This document shows, piece after piece, positions 52,237 to 62,546 of a DNA stretch of 64,000 nucleotides; within the stretch, counting starts at the first letter, position 1; the number at the start of each line of letters is the position of its first letter. Origin of the DNA: Mycolicibacterium komanii (lineage in GTDB: Bacteria > Actinomycetota > Actinomycetes > Mycobacteriales > Mycobacteriaceae); assembly GCF_001050035.1 (NCBI RefSeq), contig NZ_CVTA01000022.1, positions 62,001-126,000 on the forward strand, in the 5' to 3' direction. The translations under genes were made by a program, and so were the position numbers. The notes beneath the pieces were generated by a model. It did not search any database and was not told where the DNA came from. It saw nothing but the letters and a program-made list of their open reading frames with translations.

Positions 52237-53367
52237 ATGAAGATCACCTCCCTGGCGGCCGCGTTCGCCGCATCCGTTCTGCTGCTGGCCGGTTCGGTTG
52301 CGTGTGCACCGCCCCAGAAGAACGGTGACGGCGAGCAGACGCAGTCCGGCGTCAAGGCGTCCGAAGCCACTTCGGCCGAGGATTTCGGCGGCATCGACGG
52401 TTTGGTGGCGGCGGCGAAGAAGGAGGGCGCGCTCAATGTCATTGCGTTGCCGCCGGATTGGGCGAATTACGGCGCGATCATCAAGGCGTTCTCCGACAAG
52501 TACGGCATCGAGGTCAACTCGGCGCAGCCCGACGCGTCGAGCCAGGACGAGATCAACGCGGCTAATCAGCAGAAGGGCAGGAGCACCGCGCCCGACGTGT
52601 TCGATCTCGGCCAGTCGGTCGCGCTGGCCAACACCGCGATGTTCGCGCCTTACAAGGTAGTCAATTTCGATGACATCCCCGCGGCGTTCAAGGATGCGGA
52701 CGGAACCTGGGTCAACGACTACGGCGGTTACATGTCGATCGGTTATGACTCCGCGAAGGTGCCGCCGGTGACGCGCATCGAGGACCTGCTCAAGCCGGAG
52801 TACCGCGGCAAGGTCGCGCTCAACGGCGACCCGACCCAGGCGGGCGCCGCGTTCTCGGGTGTGTTGATGGTCGCGCTCTCCCAGGGCGGTTCGGCCGACG
52901 ACATCGCGCCGGGCGTCGAGTTCTTCCGAAAGTTGGCCGACGCGGGCAACTTCCTGCCCGTCGACCCGACGCCGGCCACCATCGGATCCGGTCAGACCCC
53001 GGTCGTCATCGACTGGAACTACACCAACGCGGCCGAAACCAAGAAGCTGCCGTCGTGGCAGGTGCTGGTGCCGCCGAACTACGCCGTCGCCGGCTTCTAC
53101 TATCAGGCGATCAACAAGGACGCGCCGCATCCCGCCGCCGCGCGGTTGTGGCAGGAATTCCTCTACAGCGACGAGGGGCAGAACCTGTTCGCGCTCGGCG
53201 GCGTGCGCCCCGTCCGCGCCGACAACATGGTCGCCGACGGCACATTGGACAAGACCGCGGCGGCGTCGTTGCCCGTGATCGACGGTCCGGTGACGGTGCC
53301 CTCACCGCAGCAGACCGAGGCGGCCACCAAGTATCTGTCCGAGCACTGGGCCGCCGCGATCGGCTGA
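52237..53367 (+). CDS. ABC importer solute-binding lipoprotein (polyamine/Fe3+-type)
   Basis: A 376-residue periplasmic-binding-fold lipoprotein; the lipobox ends SVAC with Cys23. The mature domain (GGIDGLVAAAKKEGALNVI and following) resembles family-1 binding proteins of the spermidine/putrescine, Fe3+ or phosphonate type. It is the first gene of a complete four-gene ABC importer (binding protein, two permeases, ATPase). The true substrate cannot be inferred. A GAC-GGCGAGCAG-rich linker follows the lipidation site. Confidence 0.9.
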   Translation: MKITSLAAAFAASVLLLAGSVACAPPQKNGDGEQTQSGVKASEATSAEDFGGIDGLVAAAKKEGALNVIALPPDWANYGAIIKAFSDKYGIEVNSAQPDASSQDEINAANQQKGRSTAPDVFDLGQSVALANTAMFAPYKVVNFDDIPAAFKDADGTWVNDYGGYMSIGYDSAKVPPVTRIEDLLKPEYRGKVALNGDPTQAGAAFSGVLMVALSQGGSADDIAPGVEFFRKLADAGNFLPVDPTPATIGSGQTPVVIDWNYTNAAETKKLPSWQVLVPPNYAVAGFYYQAINKDAPHPAAARLWQEFLYSDEGQNLFALGGVRPVRADNMVADGTLDKTAAASLPVIDGPVTVPSPQQTEAATKYLSEHWAAAIG

Positions 53368-53421
53368 CCGGACACGGGAGGAACGAGTCTGAAGAGGCTG
53401 CGGGACACCGCACGAGACACC

Positions 53422-54243
53422 GTGCCGCTGCTGCCGTTTCTGGCGGTGGTGGTGGTGTTCCTGCTGATTCCGACCGTGACGGTGATCGTCAACGCGTTCT
53501 TCGCCGACGGTGTGTTCTCGCTGGATCGCATCAACGCATTGTTCTCCGGTGCCGCATTGTCGGCCTTGAGCAAGAGCGTCGTGTTGTCGGCCAGCACCGC
53601 GCTGATCGGCGCGACGTTCGGTGCGGTGCTGTCCTGGCTGATCGTGTCCAGCGCGCCGACGTCGATGGTGCGGCGCGCCGTGCTGGCGCTGTGCAGCGTG
53701 CTCGCACAGTTCGGTGGTGTCGCACTGGCTTTCGCGTTCCTGGCGACGATCGGGCTGAACGGCGTGCTGACGCTGTGGGTCCAGCAGGTCTTCGACTGGA
53801 ACCTCGCCGCATCGGGATGGCTGTACGGGCTGCCCGGCTTGATCCTGGTGTACACGTACTTCCAGATCCCGTTGATGGTGATCGTGTTCGTGCCCGCACT
53901 CGAGGGCTTGCGTGAGCAGTGGCGTGAGGCGGCGCTGAGTCTGGGCTCCTCCCGGCCGCAGTATTTCCGCGAGGTGGTCGTGCCGTTGTTGACGCCAGCC
54001 TTCCTGGGGTCGGCGTTGTTGTTGTTCGCCAACGCATTCGCCGCGTACGCGACAGCCGCCGCGTTGGTCAGCCAGGGCAGCCCGATCGTGCCGCTGTTGA
54101 TCAGGGCGGCGCTCACCAGCGAGGTGGTGTTGGGGCAGACCGGGTTCGCGTATGCGCTGGCGCTGGAGATGATCGTGGTGGTGGCGGTGGTGATGGTGGC
54201 CTACAACAGGTTGGTGCGACGCACCGCACGGTGGCTCCGATGA
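53422..54243 (+). CDS. ABC importer permease 1
   Basis: A permease of about 273 residues with six hydrophobic segments and the cytoplasmic EAA loop (EGLREQWREAALSLGSSRPQYFREVVVP), typical of polyamine-type PotB proteins. GTG 53422 is the annotated start. However, GGAGGA (53377-53382) lies 6 nt before an in-frame CTG at 53389, which would add LKRLRDTARDT, a positively charged cytoplasmic leader. The true start may therefore be a rare CTG. The 3' end overlaps the next permease by 4 bp. Confidence 0.88.
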   Translation: MPLLPFLAVVVVFLLIPTVTVIVNAFFADGVFSLDRINALFSGAALSALSKSVVLSASTALIGATFGAVLSWLIVSSAPTSMVRRAVLALCSVLAQFGGVALAFAFLATIGLNGVLTLWVQQVFDWNLAASGWLYGLPGLILVYTYFQIPLMVIVFVPALEGLREQWREAALSLGSSRPQYFREVVVPLLTPAFLGSALLLFANAFAAYATAAALVSQGSPIVPLLIRAALTSEVVLGQTGFAYALALEMIVVVAVVMVAYNRLVRRTARWLR

Positions 54244-55022
54244 CGTTCGGCGCCAAGGTGGTTCGAGCCGCGCTGTGGTTGCTGTTCGGCGTGTTCTTCC
54301 TGTTCCCGCTCTACGCGATGGCGGATTTCTCGACGCGCAACCTGGTCGCGGGTGGGCGGACGCTGCGGGCGTGGACGAACCTGGTGGCCGACGACGCGCT
54401 GTATCAGGCCATCGTGGTCTCCCTGTTGCTCGCGCTGTTCACGGTGCTCGCAATGCTGGTCATCCTGTTGCCCACCATGATCTGGGTACGCCTGCGGGCG
54501 TCGTGGGCGAAAGGCGCCGTCGAGTTCTTGTGCCTGCTGCCGTTGACGATTCCGGCGTTGGTGATCGTCGTCGGACTGCGCAATGTGTACCTCTGGGTGA
54601 CGTACTTCCTCGGCGAATCGGCGCTGACGTTGACGTTCGTCTACATCGTGTTGGTGTTCCCGTTCGCGTACCGCGCGTTGGACGCGGCGCTGTCGTCGAT
54701 CGATCTGCAGACGCTCACCGAGGCCGCGCGATCGCTGGGCGCCGGGTGGACGACGACAATTCTGCGGGTCGTGGTGCCCAACATCTGGCCCGGCATCCTG
54801 TCTGCGTCGTTCATCTCGATCGCCGTCGTGCTCGGGGAGTACACGATCGCCTCGCTGAGCGGCTACCAGACGCTGCAGGTGCAGATCGTGACGATCGGCA
54901 AGGCCGACGGGCCCACCTCGGTGGCTGCGTCGTTGGCCGTGCTGCTGCTGGGTTTCGTTCTGCTGATGGGGCTTTCGCTGCTCACCCGGGGCCGCCGCCG
55001 AGTTCAGGGAGTCACCGCATGA
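54240..55022 (+). CDS. ABC importer permease 2
   Basis: A 260-residue PotC-like permease with about six transmembrane helices and the EAA loop TLTEAARSLGAGWTTTILRVVVP that docks on the ATPase. ATG 54240 overlaps the first permease by 4 bp, and its own stop overlaps the ATPase start by 4 bp. All three importer components are thus translationally coupled. The pair forms the heterodimeric membrane domain of the importer. Confidence 0.9.
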   Translation: MTFGAKVVRAALWLLFGVFFLFPLYAMADFSTRNLVAGGRTLRAWTNLVADDALYQAIVVSLLLALFTVLAMLVILLPTMIWVRLRASWAKGAVEFLCLLPLTIPALVIVVGLRNVYLWVTYFLGESALTLTFVYIVLVFPFAYRALDAALSSIDLQTLTEAARSLGAGWTTTILRVVVPNIWPGILSASFISIAVVLGEYTIASLSGYQTLQVQIVTIGKADGPTSVAASLAVLLLGFVLLMGLSLLTRGRRRVQGVTA

Positions 55023-56059
55023 CCGCCGGAGTAGCCGTCGAACTGAACGACCTGACGCGGGTCTACGGAACGGTGAAGGCCCTCGACGGGTTGACGCTGC
55101 GAATCGAACCCGGCGAACTCGTCGCGCTGCTCGGCCCGTCGGGCTGCGGTAAGACCACGGCGCTGCGCATCCTCGCCGGACTCGACAAGGCCACGTCCGG
55201 AACCGTATCCGTCGGCGGGCGAGACGTCGGCTCGGTACCGGCGAACAAACGCGATATGGGCATGGTGTTTCAGGCCTACAGCCTGTTTCCTCACCTCACG
55301 GTGCTCGACAACGTCGCGTTCGGGTTGAAGATGCGGGGGACCGGCAAGCGTGACCGGCTGTCCCGGGCCGCCGACATGCTGGACCTCGTCGGGTTGTCCG
55401 AACACAAGGACAAGTTCGCCAGCGAGCTGTCCGGCGGCCAGCAGCAACGCGTGGCGCTGGCCCGCGCGCTGGCGATTCAGCCGCGGGTGCTGCTGCTCGA
55501 CGAACCGCTGTCGGCGTTGGACGCTAAGGTCCGGTCCCAGTTGCGCGACGAGATCCGCCGCGTGCAGTTGGACGTCGGCACGACGACGTTGTTCGTCACG
55601 CACGACCAGGAGGAGGCGCTCGCCGTTGCCGACCGCGTCGGCGTGATGAGCCAGGGCAGACTCGAACAGGTCGCCGCGCCCGCCGACCTCTACGCCAACC
55701 CGGCGACACCCTTCGTCGCCGAGTTCGTCGGCCTGAACAACAAAGTGCCCGCGACGGTTTCGCACGGGCGAGCCGAACTGCTCGACACCTCGGTGCCGAC
55801 GCTGGCGGGTTCGGTCGCGTCCGGTAGCGGTGTGGCGATGGTGCGCCCGGAGTCGGTGACGGTGACCGCCGACCCGGCCGGCACGTCGACCGTCAGCTCG
55901 GTGGCCTTCCTCGGCGCGATCTCCCGCGTCTACGCCGCGATGGCCGACGGCACGGTGATCAGCGCTCAGATGGCCAGCTCGGCGGCGCGGGAGTTCACCC
56001 CCGGCGACCGCGTGACCGTCGGCGTGAATTCCGACGGCGTGCTCGTCGTACCGACTTAA
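55019..56059 (+). CDS. ABC importer ATPase with TOBE domain
   Basis: A 346-residue ATP-binding subunit. Walker A is GPSGCGKT, the signature motif is LSGGQQQR, Walker B is DEPLSALD and the switch His is in VTHDQEEAL. A C-terminal TOBE-type regulatory domain follows (about 280-346, MVRPESVTV). It is of PotA/FbpC type. ATG 55019 overlaps the permease stop. A long hairpin follows the stop and separates it from the convergent pyrE-type gene. Confidence 0.93.
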   Translation: MTAGVAVELNDLTRVYGTVKALDGLTLRIEPGELVALLGPSGCGKTTALRILAGLDKATSGTVSVGGRDVGSVPANKRDMGMVFQAYSLFPHLTVLDNVAFGLKMRGTGKRDRLSRAADMLDLVGLSEHKDKFASELSGGQQQRVALARALAIQPRVLLLDEPLSALDAKVRSQLRDEIRRVQLDVGTTTLFVTHDQEEALAVADRVGVMSQGRLEQVAAPADLYANPATPFVAEFVGLNNKVPATVSHGRAELLDTSVPTLAGSVASGSGVAMVRPESVTVTADPAGTSTVSSVAFLGAISRVYAAMADGTVISAQMASSAAREFTPGDRVTVGVNSDGVLVVPT

Positions 56060-56068
56060 CCCCCCCGC

Positions 56069-56125
56069 CGAACGTGGGTTACCGGCACGCTCCTGCGCGA
56101 AAAACGTGCGGGTAACCCACGTTCG
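56069..56125. terminator. Long perfect inverted repeat between convergent ABC and pyrE genes
   Basis: CGAACGTGGGTTACC (56069-56083) and GGTAACCCACGTTCG (56111-56125) form a perfect 15-bp stem around a 27-nt loop that contains a smaller GCACG/CGTGC stem. It sits 10 bp after the ATPase stop and 12 bp before the stop of the oppositely oriented pyrE gene. It could therefore terminate both transcripts. Confidence 0.65.
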
Positions 56126-56136
56126 CGGAAGAGGGG

Positions 56137-56721
56137 CTAGACGTCCTGGACCGGTTCGATGCCGAGGTCGCGGTAGGTGACCAGCGCGGCGAACGGCACG
56201 TTGCGGGCGGCGAAGCGCTTGGCCGCGATGTCGCCGCGATCCACCATCGGGATCACGCCGGTGACGACGGCGCCCGCCTCGGTCACCCGGTCGAACGCGA
56301 TCTCGGTCGAGCCACCGGTGCTGATCACGTCGTCGACGAGCAGCACCCGCGTGCCCGGTTCGATGCGGGTGCCCTCGATCCACTGCTCACGGCCGCGTTT
56401 CTTCTGCTCCTTGCGGACCGAGAACCACGCCTTGCCGGTGACCATCGCCACGCCGTGCGCCAGCGGATCGGCGCCCATCGTCAGACCGCCGACGGCATCG
56501 AACTCGATACCCCGGCTCTCGGCCAGCTCCGCGACCGCGCGGCTGACGATCGTCAACCGCTCACCGGTGTCGATGGCGTACTTACCGTCGATGTAGTCGT
56601 GGCTGAGCTGGCCGCTGGCCAGGCGGAACGGCTCGTCGCGGCGCTCGTGTCCGCGGGTGGCGATCAGGTCGAACGCCGCTTGCCAGGTGGCCGGTCGCCC
56701 GGAGGGAGCCGCAGCAGTCAT
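56137..56721 (-). CDS. pyrE: Orotate phosphoribosyltransferase
   Basis: A 194-residue PRTase of the orotate type: forms orotidine 5'-phosphate from orotate and PRPP in pyrimidine synthesis. The PRPP loop VLLVDDVISTGGST (126-139) and the catalytic-loop-like KEQKKRGREQ (104-113) are both present. It is slightly longer than the roughly 180-residue mycobacterial PyrE I recall, so it may be a second copy (inference). It lies 14 bp downstream of the DUF2470/PPOX gene on the same strand. Confidence 0.82.
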   Translation of the reverse strand: MTAAAPSGRPATWQAAFDLIATRGHERRDEPFRLASGQLSHDYIDGKYAIDTGERLTIVSRAVAELAESRGIEFDAVGGLTMGADPLAHGVAMVTGKAWFSVRKEQKKRGREQWIEGTRIEPGTRVLLVDDVISTGGSTEIAFDRVTEAGAVVTGVIPMVDRGDIAAKRFAARNVPFAALVTYRDLGIEPVQDV

Positions 56722-56735
56722 GGGGTGATCGTATT

Positions 56736-57536
56736 TCAGCCGCGGCGCGCCAGGCGCGTCAGCTCGACGGCGGCCGAACGCAATTCGTCGATGGAGTCGA
56801 GCGGCTCGCGATACCCGACGCGGGTGTAGGCCAGCCCCCGTTCGGTGGTCAGCCGCAGGTCCAGGCCGTACCGGTCGGCGCCGGTGCAGGTCGCCGCGGT
56901 GGTGTCCGGGTAGCCGCCCAGCACCTTGGCCATCGCGACCAGCGCGTCGGAGTGGTCCGCGTTCAGATGCGCGATCGCGCCCGCCGCCAGCGGTTGCACC
57001 GGATCGGGCCGGGCCGCCGAATACGCCTCACCCGTCGTCGAATCCATCCGCCCGTAGCCGCCGACCCAGCGCACCCGCCGCACCCGCAGCACCCACAACG
57101 TGAAGTCGCTGTAGTCGATGTAGTACTTCGCGGCCGCGACGGCCGACAGGTGTGCCTCGCGCGCAGCGGCGTGTTCGTCGCCGGAGGGATGCTCCACCAC
57201 CCCGGCCAGCGTGACCCGCCCGCTGGCCAGCGGATCCGACTCCGACGTCGGCGCGACGATCGCGAGGCTCGCCCGCGGATCGGCCAACAGGTTGCGGCCG
57301 TGCTCGGCGAGATTCGACACGCACAACACGGGGTCGCCGCCGAGCAGGCCGTACGTCACGAACGACGCCCATGGATCGCCGTCGGCCGTCAACGTCGCCA
57401 AAGTTGCGGTATTAGTGGACGCAGCGATGGTGCGAGCTTCCTCGGCCGCCGACGGGCGGACGGAGTTGACGACCTCCGTCAGCGGGGGAGGAATTGACGG
57501 CGCGTCGCCCGGGTCGCCGTGATCACGAGTGGCCAC
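56736..57536 (-). CDS. HugZ-like PPOX protein with C-terminal DUF2470 domain
   Basis: A 266-residue protein with an N-terminal split-barrel (about 30-165, ATLATLTADGDPWASFVTYGLL) and a C-terminal DUF2470 domain (about 180-255) containing IAHLNADHSDALVAMAKVLGG. The architecture matches haem-utilisation HugZ proteins. His/Asp in HLNADHSD is conserved in that domain. A haem-degrading or haem-binding role is possible. It is upstream of pyrE in a short leftward operon and divergent from treS. Confidence 0.83.
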   Translation of the reverse strand: MATRDHGDPGDAPSIPPPLTEVVNSVRPSAAEEARTIAASTNTATLATLTADGDPWASFVTYGLLGGDPVLCVSNLAEHGRNLLADPRASLAIVAPTSESDPLASGRVTLAGVVEHPSGDEHAAAREAHLSAVAAAKYYIDYSDFTLWVLRVRRVRWVGGYGRMDSTTGEAYSAARPDPVQPLAAGAIAHLNADHSDALVAMAKVLGGYPDTTAATCTGADRYGLDLRLTTERGLAYTRVGYREPLDSIDELRSAAVELTRLARRG

Positions 57537-57602
57537 GCCCGAACCATACCCAGGAATTTCCGCCGATTCGTTTCTCCGTCACGTGGGTAGGTTGAGAACC
57601 GT

Positions 57603-59434
<1,832 letters not shown>

Positions 59435-59438
<4 letters not shown>

Positions 59439-60814
59439 CCCTGTCATTCGACGAGTGGTTGCCACACCAGCGGTGGTACGCCGGCCGCAGCCGCGAGTTG
59501 GCCACGGTGCAGCCGGCGGCCTGCACGGGTCTGCGCGACGATCTCGACCTTGTGTTGCTCGACGTGTCGTACACCGACGGCTCGAGCGAGCGTTATCAGG
59601 TGTTGGTGCGCTGGAACGCCGGAGCCGCGGATGCGGCGACATCAGACAGGGGCCCGATTGACCATGAATTCCTAGAGGTCGCGACGATCGGCACGGACGG
59701 TGACCGCACCGCTTACGACGCGCTCTACGACCCGGTCGCGGCTCGGTACCTGTTGTCGCTGATCGACTCGTCGGCGACGGTCGGGTCCGGGGCCGACACG
59801 GTTCGCTTCGTGAAGGAACCCGACGTCCAGTTGCCGCTCGACGCGGCGCCGCGTGTGTCGGGGGCCGAGCAGAGCAACACCAGCGTGGTGTTCGAGGAGA
59901 AGGCGATCCTCAAGCTCTTCCGTCGGATCACGCCGGGCACGAACCCCGACATCGAGTTGAACCGCGTGCTGGCCCGCGCCGACAACCCGCATGTGGCGCG
60001 GCTGCTCGGATCGTTCGAGACGGACTGGGACGGCAGCGAGGACGGTGAGCCGTGCGCGCTGGGCATGGTCACCGAGTTCGCCGCCACGTCGGCCGAAGGC
60101 TGGGACATGGCGACCGCCAGCACCCGGGATCTGTTCGCCGAGGGCGACCTGTACGCCGACGAGGTCGGCGGTGACTTCGCGGGCGAGTCATACCGGCTCG
60201 GTGAGGCCGTCGCGTCCGTGCACGCGACGCTGGCCGACGAACTCGGCACGGAGACCACGCTGTTCCCGACCGAGACCGCGCTGGAGCGACTGGCGTCGGC
60301 GACCAAGGCGGTGCCCGACCTCGAGCAGTACGCGCCGCTGATCGAGGAGCGCTACCGCAAGCTGTCAGAGGACACCGTCACGGTCCAGCGCATCCACGGC
60401 GATCTGCATCTCGGTCAGGTGCTGCGTACCCCCGAGGGTTGGCTGCTGATCGATTTCGAGGGCGAACCCGGTCAACCGCTCGAGGAACGCCGCCGGCCGG
60501 ACTCCACGCTTCGCGACGTGGCCGGGATACTGCGGTCCTTCGAATACGCCGCGTACCAACGGCTGATGGAACAGTCCTTCGACGAGGACCACGACCGTCA
60601 GCTCGGCGCGCGCGCCCGCGAGTGGGTGGACCGCAACGCCGCGTCGTTCTGCGAGGGCTATGCCGAGGTGTCGGGCACCGACCCGCGCGACTCCGGGCAG
60701 CTGCTTGCGGCCTATGAATTGGACAAGGCGGTGTATGAAGCGGCGTACGAGGCGCGCTTCCGACCGAGCTGGCTGCCGATTCCCATGAAGTCGATAGCGC
60801 GCCTCGTCGGCTGA
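59435..60814 (+). CDS. mak: Maltokinase (Mak/Pep2)
   Basis: A 459-residue kinase converting maltose and ATP to alpha-maltose-1-phosphate. The aminoglycoside-phosphotransferase-like active site is HGDLHLGQ (321-328) and DFEGEP (340-345). The N-terminal cap domain begins [17 protein letters not shown]. The ATG overlaps the TreS stop by 4 bp. In M. tuberculosis TreS and Pep2 form a complex, and here they share an operon. Confidence 0.95.
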
Positions 60815-60822
60815 ACCGCGCC

Positions 60823-61203
60823 GTGGCCAAGTACTCGCTCAACGACGCCGCGATGGCCAGAGCCCGCGAGCTCATCGATGCGCGCCAGTATGTGCTCGAC
60901 AGTGACTGGGGCGAGGTGCAGCCGCGCGCCGAGGCGCAGAACGCCTATCTCGAGACGCACTCGTGGGACGACTACGCCGGCTGGCACCTCGGTCTGACCG
61001 ACGGCGCCCGCGACGAGACCAAGGCGCGGTACGCGTTCGTCTACGGCGACTTTCGGCGACTGCACCGATCAGGGCTCATCGCCTGCGTGTACCGGGCGTC
61101 CGAGTGGCGGCACAAGGACATCGAGCTCGCCGCCCACCACCTGCTGCAGTACCTGGACGCCAAGACCGGACTCAAACCATCGCGGCCTATCGGTGAAGCA
61201 TGA
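60823..61203 (+). CDS. Conserved hypothetical protein following mak
   Basis: A 126-residue soluble protein (MAKYSLNDAAMARARELIDARQY). A conserved-looking part DYAGWHLGLTDGARDETKARYAFVYGDFRRLHRSGLIACVYRASEWRH is typical of a small actinobacterial family, but I recall no function for it. GTG 60823 is 9 bp after the mak stop, so it is probably the last gene of the treS-mak operon. Its 3' end overlaps the convergent TetR gene by 17 bp. Confidence 0.8.
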   Translation: MAKYSLNDAAMARARELIDARQYVLDSDWGEVQPRAEAQNAYLETHSWDDYAGWHLGLTDGARDETKARYAFVYGDFRRLHRSGLIACVYRASEWRHKDIELAAHHLLQYLDAKTGLKPSRPIGEA

Positions 61204-61747
61204 GGTCGAGCACTCGCTCGCTCATCGACGCGGGTTCTCGCGGCGCCGAACCGACCTCGTGCAACAGGCCCAAGCCGGTGGCGAACAGAAGCGCGGAACG
61301 CAGATCTGCTTCACCCGGCTCGAATCCGTAGTCGACGAACGCCTCCCGCACGGCGCCCAGGACGCGACCGTCGCTCTGCTGGACGCTGGCGAGCACCGTC
61401 GCGTCGGTCAACGACCAGACCCGCATGGCCCGCTCCAGCGCCCAGTGATCGGGGCACATCAGCGTCTGGATCATCACCGCCAGGCGGGCGCGCGGATCCG
61501 CGTCGCGCATGTCCTCGAACCGCCGCCGGCGCTCGTCGTGCAGATTGCCCCAAGCCCGCGCCAGTGCGTCGCGGTAGGCAGGCATGTCGGTGAAGTGCCA
61601 ATAGAAGCTGCCCTTGGTGACGTCGAGACGATCACACAGGCGGCCGATCCGCAGCGCGCCGGGGCCACCGGCGGCGAGCACGTCGAAGCCGGCCTGGATC
61701 CAGTCTTGGGCGGTCACGCGGCGGCCGGTGCTGGGAGGCGCCGTCAT
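61187..61747 (-). CDS. TetR-family regulator
   Basis: A 186-residue TetR/AcrR-type repressor. The N-terminal HTH region (about 15-55) includes IGRLCDRLDVTKGSFYWHFTD, and a helical effector domain follows. ATG 61747 is chosen over an upstream reading because the HTH then begins at the usual distance. It converges on the treS-mak-associated gene. A short inverted repeat with TGCGTG arms lies 40-65 bp upstream (61789-61811), a possible autoregulatory operator. The ligand is unknown. Confidence 0.88.
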   Translation of the reverse strand: MTAPPSTGRRVTAQDWIQAGFDVLAAGGPGALRIGRLCDRLDVTKGSFYWHFTDMPAYRDALARAWGNLHDERRRRFEDMRDADPRARLAVMIQTLMCPDHWALERAMRVWSLTDATVLASVQQSDGRVLGAVREAFVDYGFEPGEADLRSALLFATGLGLLHEVGSAPREPASMSERVLDLMLHR

Positions 61748-61788
61748 GGAGGGCAGCATACGGCGACTTCCCGCCCTTTACTGACACT

Positions 61789-61811
61789 CACGCAAATTTT
61801 TGACGTGCGTG
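61789..61811. promoter_or_regulatory. Possible TetR operator upstream of the regulator gene
   Basis: CACGCA (61789-61794) and TGCGTG (61806-61811) form a 6-bp inverted repeat around an AT-rich 11-bp centre, a usual size for a TetR site. It lies 42 bp before the start of the leftward TetR gene. The low GC content of the centre fits a promoter/operator. Confidence 0.4.
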
Positions 61812-62141
61812 GTTTGTCGGCGAGTCGGCCGCAAGGCACTGGGGAGACGGCAACCGTGGCCGCCGGTAGGCGCCGCCGCTCATCGGCTCCTACTCGCCCC
61901 GCCGGGCGTGTGACAACACTGGCTGTCAGTCGCGACGGCCACGGTTGCTGTGAAGCAAACCGTAGCACACAGGCGTGCTCGCGTCAGGCAATTTCGCCTC
62001 CAAGAACGGTGTCGCACAGTCGGTTTCGCATTGGCCATGGTTTTGCGGAGAGCGTCGCGAGGCATTGGCCGGGCGGCGCGAATCGCGCCGCAGGTGGGGT
62101 GCGGCGTTTTAGCGACCCGGCAGGTGGGCAACCGGATAACT
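61812..62141. other. Intergenic region with long-range and local inverted repeats
   Basis: About 330 bp between the TetR gene and the DUF5709 gene has no convincing gene. It contains a 13-bp perfect inverted repeat, GCAACCGTGGCCG (61850-61862) with CGGCCACGGTTGC (61936-61948). Further on there is a short palindromic stem, GCGGCGCGA/TCGCGCCGC (62073-62081 and 62083-62091). It should also contain the promoter of the DUF5709 gene. A structured leader or small RNA is possible but unproven. Confidence 0.45.
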
Positions 62142-62522
62142 GTGAGCGCAAATCCGGACCCAGGCTATTCACCCAACGACGGCGGCGGCGTCGGCGACAC
62201 GCTGCGCCCGACGGAGGCGTTCGACTCCGACGACGTGCGTAACGACGACGGCGACGAGACCGTCGACCCGCCAGAGCAGTGGCGTGAAGCCGACAAGATC
62301 AACGCCGACGGCGAGGTCGACGAGAGCCTCGACGAGAAACTCGCCGCCGAAGAACCCGAGCAACCCGAACTGAACGAGCCGATGAGCGAGCCCAGCGGCG
62401 ACACCGAGGTGCGCGCCGACGATCAGGTGGATCGCCTCGATCCCGAACAGCACGGCCGCGACCAGGGCCAGATCGACGGCACCCCCGAGGACGGCGACTC
62501 GTTCTTCCCGGTCGTCGAGTAA
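62142..62522 (+). CDS. Acidic DUF5709-type protein
   Basis: A 126-residue, strongly acidic, probably disordered protein. The segment ESLDEKLAAEEPEQPE matches the C-terminal signature (GESLDxxLAxEEPD) of the actinobacterial DUF5709 family, and VGDTLRPTEAFDSDD fits its N-terminal half. GTG 62142 is taken as the start. The open frame upstream (from 61950) gives a basic stretch unlike the family. Function unknown; members are common stress-type small proteins in actinobacteria. Confidence 0.72.
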   Translation: MSANPDPGYSPNDGGGVGDTLRPTEAFDSDDVRNDDGDETVDPPEQWREADKINADGEVDESLDEKLAAEEPEQPELNEPMSEPSGDTEVRADDQVDRLDPEQHGRDQGQIDGTPEDGDSFFPVVE

Positions 62523-62546
62523 CCCTGCATTCGGGCCGCGCGCCGG

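Noticed and set aside
57570..57590. SigF-like GTTT...GGGTA promoter before treS
   Set aside because: The spacer is only 11 nt, whereas SigF promoters need about 15-17 nt.
61950..62141. N-terminal extension of the DUF5709 protein
   Set aside because: The extra residues are strongly basic and unlike the acidic family; GTG 62142 gives the expected start.
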